A stretch of 64,000 nucleotides of DNA from Nesterenkonia lacusekhoensis (GCF_017876395.1 NZ_JAGINX010000001.1:620001-684000); one strand, 5' to 3'; counted from the stretch's first letter, positions 17,192-25,281 are shown. Notes: generated by a model not told the origin, from the sequence alone. Made by a program: numbers and translations.

Positions 17192-17210
17192 GCACTTGCG
17201 AAAGCAAAGT
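17192..17210. promoter_or_regulatory. Candidate operator between the exported protein and XRE genes
   Basis: The dyad TTGC-GAAA-GCAA (17196-17207), flanked by AC/AGT on the outside, lies in the 146-bp divergent intergenic region, a plausible XRE-regulator site. No binding data exist; it is a sequence-only proposal. Confidence 0.35.
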
Positions 17211-17264
17211 CAACGGGATGCGAGCGAACATTCCTTTGCCGATGCACAATGGAGGGGCAGCATC

Positions 17265-17828
17265 ATGACGAGCAGAGGAGTGAGAGTGCCGACAGAGGAG
17301 AACCGCGCCGAGGTGGGTCGCGAGCAGCAGAAGCAGGCCTATGGGGAGCCTCTGTCCGAGGTCTTCAGCCGCTTTCGCGAGGCCTTCGGCCTGAACCAGT
17401 CCGAGCTGGCCCTCGTGTTGGGCATCTCTGCGCCTATGCTCTCCCAGCTCAACAGCGGTCAGCGCGTCAAGATCGGCAATCCGGCCGTCATGCAGCGCCT
17501 GCAGCGCTTGGAGGACCTGGTCGGCCAGATCCAGTCCGGCACTCTCCCCAGTGACCAGGTTCCGGCCAAGCTGGAGGAGGTCAAGGCGTCCACCGGGCGG
17601 CTGACGCGCAGCACCACTGCGGTGGTCCCGGTGGAGGCCGACGACGAGTCCGTCGTGGCCGGAATGCGTAACCTGCTGCGCGCCGTGGCCTCCGGCCAGG
17701 AGATCCGCACCGCCGCCGATGCCCTCGAGTCCGACCACCCGGGTCTGGCTCAGGTGCTGCGCCTCTATGGCACCGGGCCCCTGGAGCCGGCCCGCGAGCA
17801 CTACGGCGCTCATAAGGAGCTGTTCTGA
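17265..17828 (+). CDS. XRE-like helix-turn-helix DNA-binding protein
   Basis: A 187-residue cytoplasmic protein. The segment FREAFGLNQSELALVLG followed by SAPMLSQLNSGQRVKIGNP is a clear XRE-type helix-turn-helix at about residues 33-72. The C-terminal half has helical regions but no recognised ligand domain. ATG 17265 is chosen because GGAGGGG lies 7 nt upstream. Similar stand-alone HTH proteins occur near Ser/Thr kinases in actinobacteria. It probably controls its divergent neighbour and itself. Confidence 0.8.
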   Translation: MTSRGVRVPTEENRAEVGREQQKQAYGEPLSEVFSRFREAFGLNQSELALVLGISAPMLSQLNSGQRVKIGNPAVMQRLQRLEDLVGQIQSGTLPSDQVPAKLEEVKASTGRLTRSTTAVVPVEADDESVVAGMRNLLRAVASGQEIRTAADALESDHPGLAQVLRLYGTGPLEPAREHYGAHKELF

Positions 17829-17890
17829 GTCAGGGGTTCCGAGGATCGTTCTGAGGCTCGGGCAACTCGGTGATGGAGGAGCTCGTCAGA

Positions 17891-17896
17891 TAGAGT
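17891..17896 (+). promoter_or_regulatory. -10 box for tRNA-Gln
   Basis: TAGAGT at 17891-17896 would start transcription about 14 nt before the mature tRNA 5' end. No strong -35 is visible. Confidence 0.45.
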
Positions 17897-17916
17897 TCTC
17901 TGTGCATCCCTGTCAG

Positions 17917-17988
17917 TCCGCCATGGTGTAATCGGCAACACTCCGGTTTTTGGTACCGGCATTCTAGGTTCGAGTCCTAGTGGCGGAA
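17917..17988 (+). tRNA. tRNA-Gln (anticodon TTG)
   Basis: A 72-nt cloverleaf. The acceptor stem TCCGCCA (17917-17923) pairs with TGGCGGA (17981-17987), with discriminator A at 17988. The anticodon stem CCGGT/ACCGG encloses the 7-nt loop TTTTGGT, giving anticodon TTG (decodes CAA, with wobble CAG). The T arm has the standard GGTTCGAGTCC loop. No CCA is encoded. It is commonly found just before glmU in this group. Confidence 0.97.
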
Positions 17989-18019
17989 CGGAGCCACCCG
18001 TCTCAAGGAGCAGATCTTC

Positions 18020-19486
18020 GTGACCACCCCCAGCACCCGTCCGGCAGCAGTCATCGTCCTGGCCGCCGGAGCGGGTACCCGCATGAAGTCCCGCACGCCG
18101 AAGATCATGCACAGCATCGGTGGAGTCTCCATGATCGGCCACGCGCTCAACGCGGCCCGCGGCCTGGATCCCGAGCAGCTGGTGGCCGTGGTGCGCCACC
18201 AGCGGGAGAAGGTCGCCGAGCACATCACCGCCTTCGCCGAGGAGCACAGCTTCGCGGTGACGCTGGCCGACCAGGACGAGGTGCCCGGCACCGGCCGCGC
18301 CGTGGAATGTGGGCTCGAGGCCCTCGCCACCGCAGGCACCCCGGCCGAATCCGGCACGGTGGTGGTCACCTACGGCGATGTCCCGCTGCTGACCACGGAG
18401 CTGCTTCACGAACTGGTCTCCACGCACGAGGGGCAGGGCAACGCCGTCACCGTGCTCACAGCCCTGCTGGAGGACGCCTCCGGCTACGGGCGCATCCTGC
18501 GGGCCGAGGACGGTTCAGTCACCGGGATCGTCGAGCAGAAGGACGCCACGGAGCAGCAGCGCGAGATCCGTGAGATCAACTCCGGGATCTATGCCTTCGA
18601 CGCCGCCGTGCTCGGACGCGCCCTGGACCAGGTCACCACAGACAACGCCCAGGGGGAGAAGTACCTCACCGACGTGCTCTCCCTGGCCCGGGCCGAAGGC
18701 GGCCGGGTGGCCGCGGTGTCCACCCGGGACCGGTGGCAGGTCGAGGGCGCCAACGACCGCGTCCAGCTGCAGGCCCTCGGCGCCGAGCTGAACCGTCGCA
18801 TCGTCGAATGGCAGATGCGCCACGGCACCACCGTCATCGACCCGGCCACCACCTGGATCGACTCCACCGTCATCCTGGAGGAGGACACCACCATCCTGCC
18901 GGGCACCCAGCTGCACGGGCGCACCCATGTGGAGTGCGACGCCGTCGTCGGGCCGGACAGCACCCTGACCGATGTGATCGTCGGTGAAGGCGCCAAGGTC
19001 ACCCGGACCCAGGCCGAGGGGGCACGGGTCGGGCCTCGCGCCACCGTGGGCCCCTTCACCTATGTCCGTCCCGGCACCGTGCTGGGCGAAGAGGGCAAGA
19101 TCGGTGCCTTCTACGAGACCAAGAACGCTGAGATCGGCCGCGGCGCCAAGCTCTCCCACCTCGGCTACGCCGGCGACGCCGTCATCGGCGAGTACACCAA
19201 CATCGGCTGCGGCAACATCACTGCCAACTACGACGGCGAGAACAAGCACCGCACCGTCATCGGCAGCCATGTGCGGACCTCCTCCAACACCGTCTTCGTG
19301 GCTCCGGTGGAGGTCGGCGACGGCGCATACACCGGTGCCGGCGCGGTGGTCCGCAAAGATGTCCCGCCCGGATCGCTGGCTCTGTCCGTGGCTCCGCAGC
19401 GCAACTCCGAAGGCTGGGTGGAGCAGAAGCGCCCCGACTCCCAGTCCGCTCAGGCCGCCCAGAAGGCCCGGGGCGACGTCGGCTGA
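18020..19486 (+). CDS. glmU: Bifunctional UDP-GlcNAc pyrophosphorylase / glucosamine-1-phosphate N-acetyltransferase
   Basis: A 488-residue enzyme that makes UDP-N-acetylglucosamine for peptidoglycan. The N-terminal uridylyltransferase has LAAGAGTRMKSRTPK, YGDVPLL and EINSGIYAFD. The C-terminal left-handed beta-helix shows hexapeptide repeats and the acetyltransferase segments GPFTYVRPGTVLG and ANYDGENKHRTVIG. GTG 18020 has AAGGAG upstream. prs follows after 84 bp, as in mycobacteria. Confidence 0.97.
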   Translation: MTTPSTRPAAVIVLAAGAGTRMKSRTPKIMHSIGGVSMIGHALNAARGLDPEQLVAVVRHQREKVAEHITAFAEEHSFAVTLADQDEVPGTGRAVECGLEALATAGTPAESGTVVVTYGDVPLLTTELLHELVSTHEGQGNAVTVLTALLEDASGYGRILRAEDGSVTGIVEQKDATEQQREIREINSGIYAFDAAVLGRALDQVTTDNAQGEKYLTDVLSLARAEGGRVAAVSTRDRWQVEGANDRVQLQALGAELNRRIVEWQMRHGTTVIDPATTWIDSTVILEEDTTILPGTQLHGRTHVECDAVVGPDSTLTDVIVGEGAKVTRTQAEGARVGPRATVGPFTYVRPGTVLGEEGKIGAFYETKNAEIGRGAKLSHLGYAGDAVIGEYTNIGCGNITANYDGENKHRTVIGSHVRTSSNTVFVAPVEVGDGAYTGAGAVVRKDVPPGSLALSVAPQRNSEGWVEQKRPDSQSAQAAQKARGDVG

Positions 19487-19523
19487 GCCGGTGAACTCAC
19501 CCCGTCCTTCCCGCATATCCGAA

Positions 19524-19534
19524 TACAGTAGAGT
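19524..19534 (+). promoter_or_regulatory. Candidate -10 region of prs
   Basis: TACAGT (19524-19529) and TAGAGT (19529-19534) overlap about 40 bp before the prs ATG, followed by a duplicated CCTTCAGAGA. Either could serve as the -10 of a leadered transcript. Confidence 0.4.
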
Positions 19535-19570
19535 TCCCTTCAGAGACCTTCAGAGAGGCAGCAGGCACCC

Positions 19571-20551
19571 ATGGACGAGATCAGGCTGAGCACCGAGAAG
19601 ACGATGGTGATCGCCTCCGGGCGGGCACACCCGGAGCTTGCTGAGGAGATCGCCAAGGAGCTCGGCACAGAACTTCTGCCGATGAGCGCCTACGACTTCG
19701 CCAACGGAGAGATGTACGTGCGCTCGGCCGAGTCGGTGCGCGGCAAGGACGTGTTCCTGCTCCAGTCCCACCCGGCCCCGCTGAACAATTGGCTCATGGA
19801 GCAGCTCATCATGATCGACTCGATGAAGCGCGCCTCCGCCAAGCGGATCACGGTGGTCTCTCCCTTCTACCCCTACTCCCGCCAGGACAAGAAGGGCCGC
19901 GGCCGCGAGCCGATCTCGGCCCGCCTGGTGGCGGACCTCTACAAGGCCTCCGGAGCGGATCGGATCATGTCGGTGGACCTGCACACCGCTCAGATCCAGG
20001 GCTTCTTCGACGGCCCGGTGGACCACCTGTTCGCGGTGCCGCTGCTGGCCGACCACATCCGGGCCCAGGTGGCCGACGATGAGGTCACCGTGGTCTCCCC
20101 GGACACCGGCCGCGTGCGTGTGGCCGAGCAGTGGGCCGAGCGTCTGGGCGGCGCCCCGCTGGCCTTCGTGCACAAGACCCGCGACGTCACCCAGCCCAAT
20201 AAGGCCGAGTCCAAGCAGGTGGTCGGGCAGATCGAGGGCCGAACCTGCGTGCTCATCGACGACATGATCGACACCGGAGGCACCATCTCCGGTGCGGTGA
20301 AGGTCCTCAAGGACGCCGGCGCCAAGGACGTCATCATCGCCGCCACCCACCCGATCTTCTCCGAGCCGGCGGCTGAGCGTCTGGCCGCATCCGGGGCCCG
20401 GGAAGTCGTGGTGACCAATACGCTGCCAATCCCGGACGAGAAGCGCTTCGAGCAGCTGACCGTGCTCTCCATCGCGCCGATCCTGGCCACCGCCATCCGC
20501 GAGGTCTTCACCGACGGTTCGGTGACCTCACTCTTCGACGGCCACGCCTGA
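19571..20551 (+). CDS. prs: Ribose-phosphate pyrophosphokinase (PRPP synthase)
   Basis: A 326-residue enzyme that makes phosphoribosyl pyrophosphate from ribose 5-phosphate and ATP for nucleotide, histidine and tryptophan synthesis. Seen are FANGEMYVR, the flexible-loop YSRQDKKGRGREPIS, SVDLHTAQIQGFF and the PRPP-binding signature VLIDDMIDTGGT. Class I features and full length are present. It is followed by the decayed aromatic-pathway fragments rather than by rplY, its usual near neighbour. Confidence 0.97.
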   Translation: MDEIRLSTEKTMVIASGRAHPELAEEIAKELGTELLPMSAYDFANGEMYVRSAESVRGKDVFLLQSHPAPLNNWLMEQLIMIDSMKRASAKRITVVSPFYPYSRQDKKGRGREPISARLVADLYKASGADRIMSVDLHTAQIQGFFDGPVDHLFAVPLLADHIRAQVADDEVTVVSPDTGRVRVAEQWAERLGGAPLAFVHKTRDVTQPNKAESKQVVGQIEGRTCVLIDDMIDTGGTISGAVKVLKDAGAKDVIIAATHPIFSEPAAERLAASGAREVVVTNTLPIPDEKRFEQLTVLSIAPILATAIREVFTDGSVTSLFDGHA

Positions 20552-20560
20552 GGCACCGGC

Positions 20561-20971
20561 TCAGACCGTCCACCCGGTGTAGGCGTCGGCGAAGCAGGTC
20601 CGGCCCGACTCCGTGAGGGTGAGGGCATCGAACTCGCCGCGCCGGCGTCGTCGGGTGAAGGAGTTCTCCTCGGGCTGGCGATGCAGCAGCGTGGTGGCCC
20701 AGTAGGAGAAGCTCTGCGCCCGCCACACCCGGTCCAGGGCGGTGCGGGAGTACTCGTCCAGCGGGGCCGAGTCCCGCGCGTCGTCAGCGAAGAACGCGGC
20801 GATCTGGGGGACCAGTGCCCGCACATCGCAGAAGGCCAGGTTCAGGCCCTTCGCCCCGGTGGGCGGAACTGTGTGGCCGGCATCGCCTGCGAGGACCAGA
20901 CGGCCCCAGCTCAGCGGCTCGCAGACATAGGAGCGGAACGGCAGCACCGTCTTCTCCAGGATGGGGCCGCG
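20561..20971 (-). pseudogene. pobA: 4-hydroxybenzoate 3-monooxygenase, C-terminal remnant
   Basis: The last third (about 137 codons) of a PobA flavoprotein. GPILEKTVLPFRS is followed by GRLVLAGDAGHTVPPTGAKG, the GD motif that binds the FAD ribityl chain, and RVWRAQSFSYWATTLLHR. The N-terminal FAD-binding and NADPH regions of the roughly 390-residue enzyme are missing. At about 20966-20971 the sequence changes directly into thiolase code on the opposite strand. No start codon or promoter remains in a sensible place, so it is called a pseudogene. Confidence 0.85.
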
Positions 20972-21778
20972 CTGCAGCTGGATGGCTTCCGTCCCGACGA
21001 CCTGGCCGAGACGGTCATCAGTGCCGCCGTGGAGCGGGCCCCGGGCCTCAGCCCGGAGGCCGCCGAGGAGACGGTCGGTGAGGTGATCTTCGGCAACGCC
21101 AACGGCGCCGGTGAGGAGAACCGCAATGTGGCTCGCATGGCCTGGTTGCTGGCCGGGCTGCCCGTCAGCGTTCCCGCCACCACCGTCAATCGGCTCTGCG
21201 GCTCCTCCCTGGACGTCGCGATCGGCGCAAGCCGGCAGATCGCGCTGGGGGAGACTGACGTCGTGCTCGCCGGCGGTGTGGAATCCATGTCCCGGGCTCC
21301 CTGGGTCCTGCCCAAGACGGAGCGTCCGTTCCCCATGCAGAACCTAGAGCTGGCCAACTCCACGCTGGGATGGCGGCTGATCAACGAGCGCATGCCCGCC
21401 GAATGGACCGTCTCCCTGGGCGAGGCCACCGCGCAGTTGCGCGAGAGATACGGCATCACCCGTGAGCGGCAGGACGAGTTCGCAGCGGCCTCCCATGAGA
21501 AGGCCGCCGCGGCCTGGGAACAGGGCTTCTATGACGATCTGACCGTGCCGGTGCCCGAGGTGGACCTCGGCTGGGACGAGACCATCCGCGCAGGCGTGAC
21601 CACGGAGAAGCTCTCCGGGCTCAAGACCGTCTTCCGCGCCCAGGACGGCACCGTCACCGCCGGCAACGCCTCACCCATGAACGACGGGGCCTCGGCGGTC
21701 TGGCTCGGCTCCGAGGCCGGTGGCCAGAAGCTCGGCCTGGCTCCTCAAGCGCGGATCGCCGGGTGGGGTGCCGCGGCC
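20963..21778 (+). pseudogene. pcaF: Beta-ketoadipyl-CoA thiolase, truncated at both ends
   Basis: Begins in mid-protein at GAALQLDGFRPDDLAETV and runs in one open frame through NRLCGSSLDVAIGASRQI, which holds the acylated cysteine, AGGVESMSRAPW and NASPMNDGASAVWL. It stops matching after ARIAGWGAAAN near 21778. About the first 20 residues and the last 120, including the GHPxGxSG and C-terminal catalytic Cys/His segments, are gone, so it cannot be an active thiolase. The frame is otherwise undamaged, implying a fairly recent event. Assignment to PcaF rather than another thiolase rests on its neighbours. Confidence 0.85.
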
Positions 21779-22046
21779 AATGATGGACCTGGCCATCGGC
21801 GCCAAGGACGTCTTTGTGATGATGAGCCTCTTCGCCAAGGACGGCAGGCCCAAGATCGTGCCTGAGCTGAGCTATCTGGCCACCGGCCTGGGGTGCGTCA
21901 CCCGGGTCTACACCGACCATGGGGTCTTCCTGATCGACGGCGGGCAGGACCAGCCCCAGGTGGTGCTGCGTGAGGCCTACGGGCTCAGCGTGGAGGAGAT
22001 CCGGCAGCGCCTGGAGGTCCCCGTGGTGGACGGCACCCGGACCTGA
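21779..22046 (+). pseudogene. pcaJ: 3-oxoadipate CoA-transferase subunit B, C-terminal remnant
   Basis: The segment MMDLAIGAKDVFVMM, then KDGRPKIVPELSYLATGLGCVTRVYTDHGVF, matches the C-terminal part of the CoA-transferase beta subunit, in which GGAMDLxxGAK precedes the TxxGCVxxIYTD motif. The N-terminal half with the catalytic Glu is missing. The thiolase frame runs into it out of phase at about 21778. An ATG at 21779-21784 could still allow translation of an approximately 89-residue fragment, but no function is expected. Confidence 0.8.
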
Positions 22047-22054
22047 GTCGCCTG

Positions 22055-22069
22055 GCTGGCTGAGCCAGC
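22055..22069 (+). terminator. Small hairpin after the pcaJ remnant
   Basis: GCTGGC-TGA-GCCAGC forms a 6-bp stem with a 3-nt loop just after the pcaJ stop. It has no T-tract, so it is a weak terminator at best. Confidence 0.3.
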
Positions 22070-22107
22070 TCCGGCGGGCGGGCCAGTGGGGCCTCCACAG
22101 CGGCACC

Positions 22108-22113
22108 TATACT
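22108..22113 (+). promoter_or_regulatory. Promoter -10 of the ArsA-type ATPase gene
   Basis: TATACT at 22108-22113 is a near-consensus -10 box 40 bp before the ATG. Shine-Dalgarno-like GGAGG lies just before the start codon, so this transcript has a leader. Confidence 0.5.
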
Positions 22114-22153
22114 CGGTCTGACCCGTCCGCCGTCGTCCCTGGAGGCTGCGAAG

Positions 22154-23155
22154 ATGCTGCTCGACCTGACCGCCAGCCGCAGAGTGCTGTTCATCGGTGG
22201 CAAGGGCGGCGTCGGGAAGACGGCCACCGCCTCCGCCGCGGCGCTGCACCAGGCCCGGCAGGGCCGGACGGTGCTGGTGGTCTCCACCGATCCCGCCCAT
22301 AATCTGGGCCACCTCTGGGAGCGCGCGGTGGGTGACCAGACGGTCACCCTCTGGCAGCCCGACGCCGGCGCTGCACCTGATGCCGGAACTGTTGGTCGGC
22401 TCGACGGTGTGGAGATCGACCCCCAGGCCACCATCGGCACTCACCTCGAGGAGGTGGGCCGCAGCCTGCGCGACTTCATGCCGGAGCATCTGCACCGCCA
22501 GGTGGACCAACACCTGGCCCTGGCCGCCCAGTCTCCCGGCACCCATGAGTCGGCTCTGCTGGAGCGGATCGCGCTGCTGCTGGAGACAGCGCTGGACACC
22601 TACGACCTGGTGGTCTTCGACACCGCACCCTCGGGTCACACCGCCCGGCTGATGGCGCTTCCGGAGACGATGACCGCATGGACCGAGGGACTGCTGAATC
22701 GGCGCAGCAAGGCCGAGCGCTTCGGCGCCGCCGTGCGGGCGCTGGACGGCGATGACGACCCGGAGTCCAGCACCGGGACCAACCGCGACCGCCGGATCCG
22801 GCAGATCCTGACCCGGCGGAGGAATCGCTTCGAAGGCCTGCGCGCCGTGCTCACCGATGCCCGCCGCTGCAGCTTTGTGATCGTGCTGACCCCCGAGCGC
22901 CTCCCGGTTCTGGAGTCGGTGGAGCTGCACGCCCAGCTGACCGGCAGCGGCGTCGACGTCGGCGGCTGTGTGGTCAATCGGATCTCACCGGCGGATCAGG
23001 GCGAGTTCCTCGCCTCCCGGCGTGACCAGGAGCTGAAGCATCTGGCCACTCTGCGCGAGCGACTGCCCGGCCTTGCGGTGGACACCCTCCCGCTGCTGGG
23101 CGGGGATCTGGTGGGGGAGGTCGCTCTGGGGGAGCTGGCCGATCACCTGGTATAG
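22154..23155 (+). CDS. ArsA/GET3-family ATPase
   Basis: A 333-residue soluble P-loop ATPase. The deviant Walker [15 protein letters not shown], the A-loop [11 protein letters not shown], the switch [18 protein letters not shown] and the late VVNR motif define the ArsA/TRC40 family. The family moves oxyanions with ArsB or chaperones tail-anchored membrane proteins. The metal-binding cysteines of arsenite-specific ArsA are not evident, and no arsB or arsR is near, so a role in arsenic resistance is not supported. Actinobacteria often carry such paralogs of unknown job. It sits between the pca scar and rplY. Confidence 0.85.
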   Translation: MLLDLTASRRVLFIGGKGGVGKTATASAAALHQARQGRTVLVVSTDPAHNLGHLWERAVGDQTVTLWQPDAGAAPDAGTVGRLDGVEIDPQATIGTHLEEVGRSLRDFMPEHLHRQVDQHLALAAQSPGTHESALLERIALLLETALDTYDLVVFDTAPSGHTARLMALPETMTAWTEGLLNRRSKAERFGAAVRALDGDDDPESSTGTNRDRRIRQILTRRRNRFEGLRAVLTDARRCSFVIVLTPERLPVLESVELHAQLTGSGVDVGGCVVNRISPADQGEFLASRRDQELKHLATLRERLPGLAVDTLPLLGGDLVGEVALGELADHLV

Positions 23156-23213
23156 TGATCAGCTGTGCCCAGGCGAGGGAGCGCCGGGATCTCAAGAGAC
23201 CCCCGGCAGCTCC
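23148..23213 (+). promoter_or_regulatory. rplY promoter and structured leader
   Basis: An extended -10 TGGTATAGT ends at 23156, overlapping the stop of the ATPase gene. The leader (about 160 nt) contains a long stem at 23178-23213: GGAGC, GCCGGG and TCT pair with AGA, CCCGGC and GCTCC, with single-base bulges. It could be an autoregulatory binding site for L25 or a terminator of the upstream gene lacking a T-tract. Confidence 0.5.
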
Positions 23214-23325
23214 GTGATCGACGAGGCGAAAACCAGGACCTTCCTGACGCAGACTCTGTGCGGCAGACCTGGACTTCACTTCTCGCTGGTCCCTGGGGTA
23301 TCAACCCGACCAACGAAGGAACATC

Positions 23326-23973
23326 ATGAGCGACAAGATCGTCATCTCCGCGGAGTACCGCACCGAATTCGGCAAGGGCGCAGCCCGTAAGGCCCGCCGC
23401 GCCGGCCTCATCCCCGCCGTCATCTACGGCCACGGAGACGAGCCGCGCCACATCCTGCTGCCGAACCACGAGACCACTCTGGCCGTGCGTAACCCCAACG
23501 CCCTGATCACCCTGGACATCGAGGGTGAGGAGCAGCTGGTCCTGCCGCAGGACATCCAGCGCGACGCCATCTACCGCTCCGTGGACCACCTCGACCTGCT
23601 CGCCGTGCGCAAGGGCGAGAAGGTCGTCGTCGACATCCCGGTCGAGGTCGTCGGTGAGCCCGCAGCCGGCTTCGAGTACCTGCTGGACCAGGTCAGCGTG
23701 CCCGTCGAGGCAGACGCCACCGCCCTGCCGGAGAACGTCACCATCGACATCACCGACCGCGACGAGAACGCTCTGCCCGAGCACCTCCAGATCCCGGCCG
23801 GCGCCACTCTGCAGCTGGACGACATGGAGTCCCCGATCGTCACCATCTACGAGCCGCAGGAGCAGGACCTGGGCGAGGACGAGGACGCTGAGGAGACTGA
23901 GGAGGCAGCAGTCGCGGGCGAAGAGTCCGAGGCAGCAGAGGAGTCCTCCGAGGAGGGCGACTCCGAGGAGTGA
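23326..23973 (+). CDS. rplY: 50S ribosomal protein L25/general stress protein Ctc
   Basis: A 215-residue L25/CTC protein that binds 5S rRNA in the large subunit. The N-terminal L25 domain (residues 1-95: EFGKGAARKARRAGLIPAVIYG) is followed by the TL5/CTC beta domain (to about 185) and a very acidic tail rich in Glu, Asp and Ser, a frequent actinobacterial feature. GAAGGA lies before ATG 23326. pth follows, the conserved rplY-pth order. Confidence 0.96.
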   Translation: MSDKIVISAEYRTEFGKGAARKARRAGLIPAVIYGHGDEPRHILLPNHETTLAVRNPNALITLDIEGEEQLVLPQDIQRDAIYRSVDHLDLLAVRKGEKVVVDIPVEVVGEPAAGFEYLLDQVSVPVEADATALPENVTIDITDRDENALPEHLQIPAGATLQLDDMESPIVTIYEPQEQDLGEDEDAEETEEAAVAGEESEAAEESSEEGDSEE

Positions 23974-24006
23974 TCCTCACCCGCTGAATCTGACGCTCGC
24001 TGAGCT

Positions 24007-24050
24007 CGACGAGACCCGGTGCGCCGTTCCACGGCCGCCGGGTCTCGTCG
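24007..24050 (+). terminator. Hairpin terminator-like structure between rplY and pth
   Basis: CGACGAGACCCGG (24007-24019) pairs perfectly with CCGGGTCTCGTCG (24038-24050) around an 18-nt loop. No T-tract follows, as is usual for actinobacterial terminators. Confidence 0.6.
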
Positions 24051-24063
24051 CGTCTGCGGGCGA

Positions 24064-24076
24064 TAGGCTTGAGGCT
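24064..24076 (+). promoter_or_regulatory. Leaderless promoter -10 box of pth
   Basis: TAGGCT at 24064-24069 is 7 nt before the pth ATG, directly after the hairpin, so pth can be transcribed independently of rplY as a leaderless mRNA. Confidence 0.55.
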
Positions 24077-24676
24077 ATGGCGACTGAGACATCCTCCACG
24101 GGCAGCTGGCTGGTCATGGGACTGGGGAACCCGGGACCGAAGTACGAAGGCACCCGGCACAACATCGGACATATGGTCCTCGACGAGCTGCTGGGCCGGA
24201 TGAACGCGAAGTACACCCGCACCAAAGTCGGCGCTCAGGCTGTCGCCGCCCGGCTGAGCCCAGGAGGCCCCAAGGCCGTCTTCGCCGTCTCCGAGGGCTA
24301 TATGAACGTCTCCGGCAAGCCTACCCGCGGCCTCATGGACTACTTCGGGGTGTCCCCGGAGAATCTGATCGTCGTCCACGATGAGCTCGACCTCGACTTC
24401 GGCCGCATCAAGATCAAGCGCGGCGGCTCGGAAGGCGGGCACAACGGGCTGAAGTCCATCACCCAGCACCTGAAGGGGGAGAAGGATTACATCCGGGTTC
24501 GCGCCGGCATCTCCCGTCCGCCGGGGCGCATGGACACGGCTGACTACGTGCTCCAGCGCTTCTCCTCCACAGAGCGGCAGGAGCTGCCCGGCTTCGTCGC
24601 CCAGGCTGCCGATGCGGTGGAGCTGACCATCTTCGAGGGCCTCACCGCGGCGCAGAACAGGATCCACGCCGCCTAG
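24077..24676 (+). CDS. pth: Peptidyl-tRNA hydrolase
   Basis: A 199-residue enzyme that releases peptides from prematurely dropped peptidyl-tRNA. The GLGNPGPKYEGTRHNIGHMV motif holds the catalytic His, followed by EGYMNVSG, VVHDELDLDFGRIKIKRGG (Asp) and GGHNGLKSI (Asn). ATG 24077 gives the normal length and is preceded by a -10 box. It ends facing the DUF2505 gene, with a hairpin between. Confidence 0.97.
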   Translation: MATETSSTGSWLVMGLGNPGPKYEGTRHNIGHMVLDELLGRMNAKYTRTKVGAQAVAARLSPGGPKAVFAVSEGYMNVSGKPTRGLMDYFGVSPENLIVVHDELDLDFGRIKIKRGGSEGGHNGLKSITQHLKGEKDYIRVRAGISRPPGRMDTADYVLQRFSSTERQELPGFVAQAADAVELTIFEGLTAAQNRIHAA

Positions 24677-24694
24677 CGAGACTCGTCAGACACA

Positions 24695-24757
24695 CCTCGA
24701 GCGGCACATAGGAGTGGCTGCGGCGCACCGCCGTCCACCCCCGTGTGCCGCTCGAGG
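24695..24757. terminator. Bidirectional hairpin between pth and the DUF2505 gene
   Basis: CCTCGAGCGGCACA (24695-24708) pairs perfectly with TGTGCCGCTCGAGG (24744-24757). Inside, GGAGTGG/CCACCCC and CGGC/GCCG extend the stem with small interruptions. Its place between convergent genes fits a shared terminator. Its total length of 63 nt differs from the 71-nt palindromes. Confidence 0.6.
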
Positions 24758-24780
24758 AGCAGGCGTGGGAAAGAGTCGGA

Positions 24781-25281
24781 TCAGCCGTTCTTCTCGATCC
24801 ACTTGGAGACTTCGCGGGCCTGCAGCTCCACGAACTTGCGCATATACGGCTCGGCGGCAGACTTCACCTTATTGCCGATCAGCGGGATCTTCACGGTGAT
24901 GTCGCCGCGGACCGTGGAGAGGGTCTCGCCGTCGCGGGCATGCAGGTTCTGGGAGGCCGCGGCGCTGACCGGGGCGCCCTGGATCTTCACCGACATGTCG
25001 GAGCGGCGCGATCCGCCCTGATCAGCCGGCGACCACTTCTCATCCACCGTCACCAGGACTTCGCCCTTGACGACCTTCTTCGCGATGTCCGGCAGCCTGT
25101 CGACGGACATGGCCTGCTGGGAGACGACCTCGTAACCGCCGTCGGAGGTTCCCTTCACCTCGAAGCTGCGCAGCTCGGAACCGACCTTCGAGGCCAGGTG
25201 CTCGTGGAAGTCCTTGGAGGTGTAGGCAGCGATGATCTCGCTGACCTCGTGTGCGATCACGGTCTCTTTCTCAAGCGCCAC
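24781..25281 (-). CDS. DUF2505 domain-containing protein (SRPBCC-like)
   Basis: A 166-residue cytoplasmic protein matching the actinobacterial DUF2505 pattern: an N-terminal EKETVIAHEVSEIIAAYTSKDFHEHLASKVG helix, a central beta sheet, and a C-terminal KIPLIGNKVKSAAEPYMRKF helix. The fold is believed to be a helix-grip lipid-binding type; function unknown. GTG 25281 has GGAGAA upstream. An alternative GTG at 25329 is preceded by TAGGAT at a leaderless distance (25341-25336) and would add 16 residues. The two starts cannot be separated from sequence alone. Confidence 0.8.
   Translation of the reverse strand: MALEKETVIAHEVSEIIAAYTSKDFHEHLASKVGSELRSFEVKGTSDGGYEVVSQQAMSVDRLPDIAKKVVKGEVLVTVDEKWSPADQGGSRRSDMSVKIQGAPVSAAASQNLHARDGETLSTVRGDITVKIPLIGNKVKSAAEPYMRKFVELQAREVSKWIEKNG

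Noticed and set aside
20681-20962. N-terminal extension of the thiolase frame
   Set aside because: This part of the frame is antisense to the pobA remnant and has no thiolase similarity; it is open by chance.
22154-23155. Arsenic-resistance operon
   Set aside because: Only an ArsA-like ATPase is present; no arsB, arsC, arsD or arsR and no obvious metal-site cysteines.
24695-24757. Fifth member of the 71-nt palindrome family
   Set aside because: Only 14-bp perfect arms, 63 nt in total and no shared opening motif; better explained as a bidirectional terminator between convergent genes.
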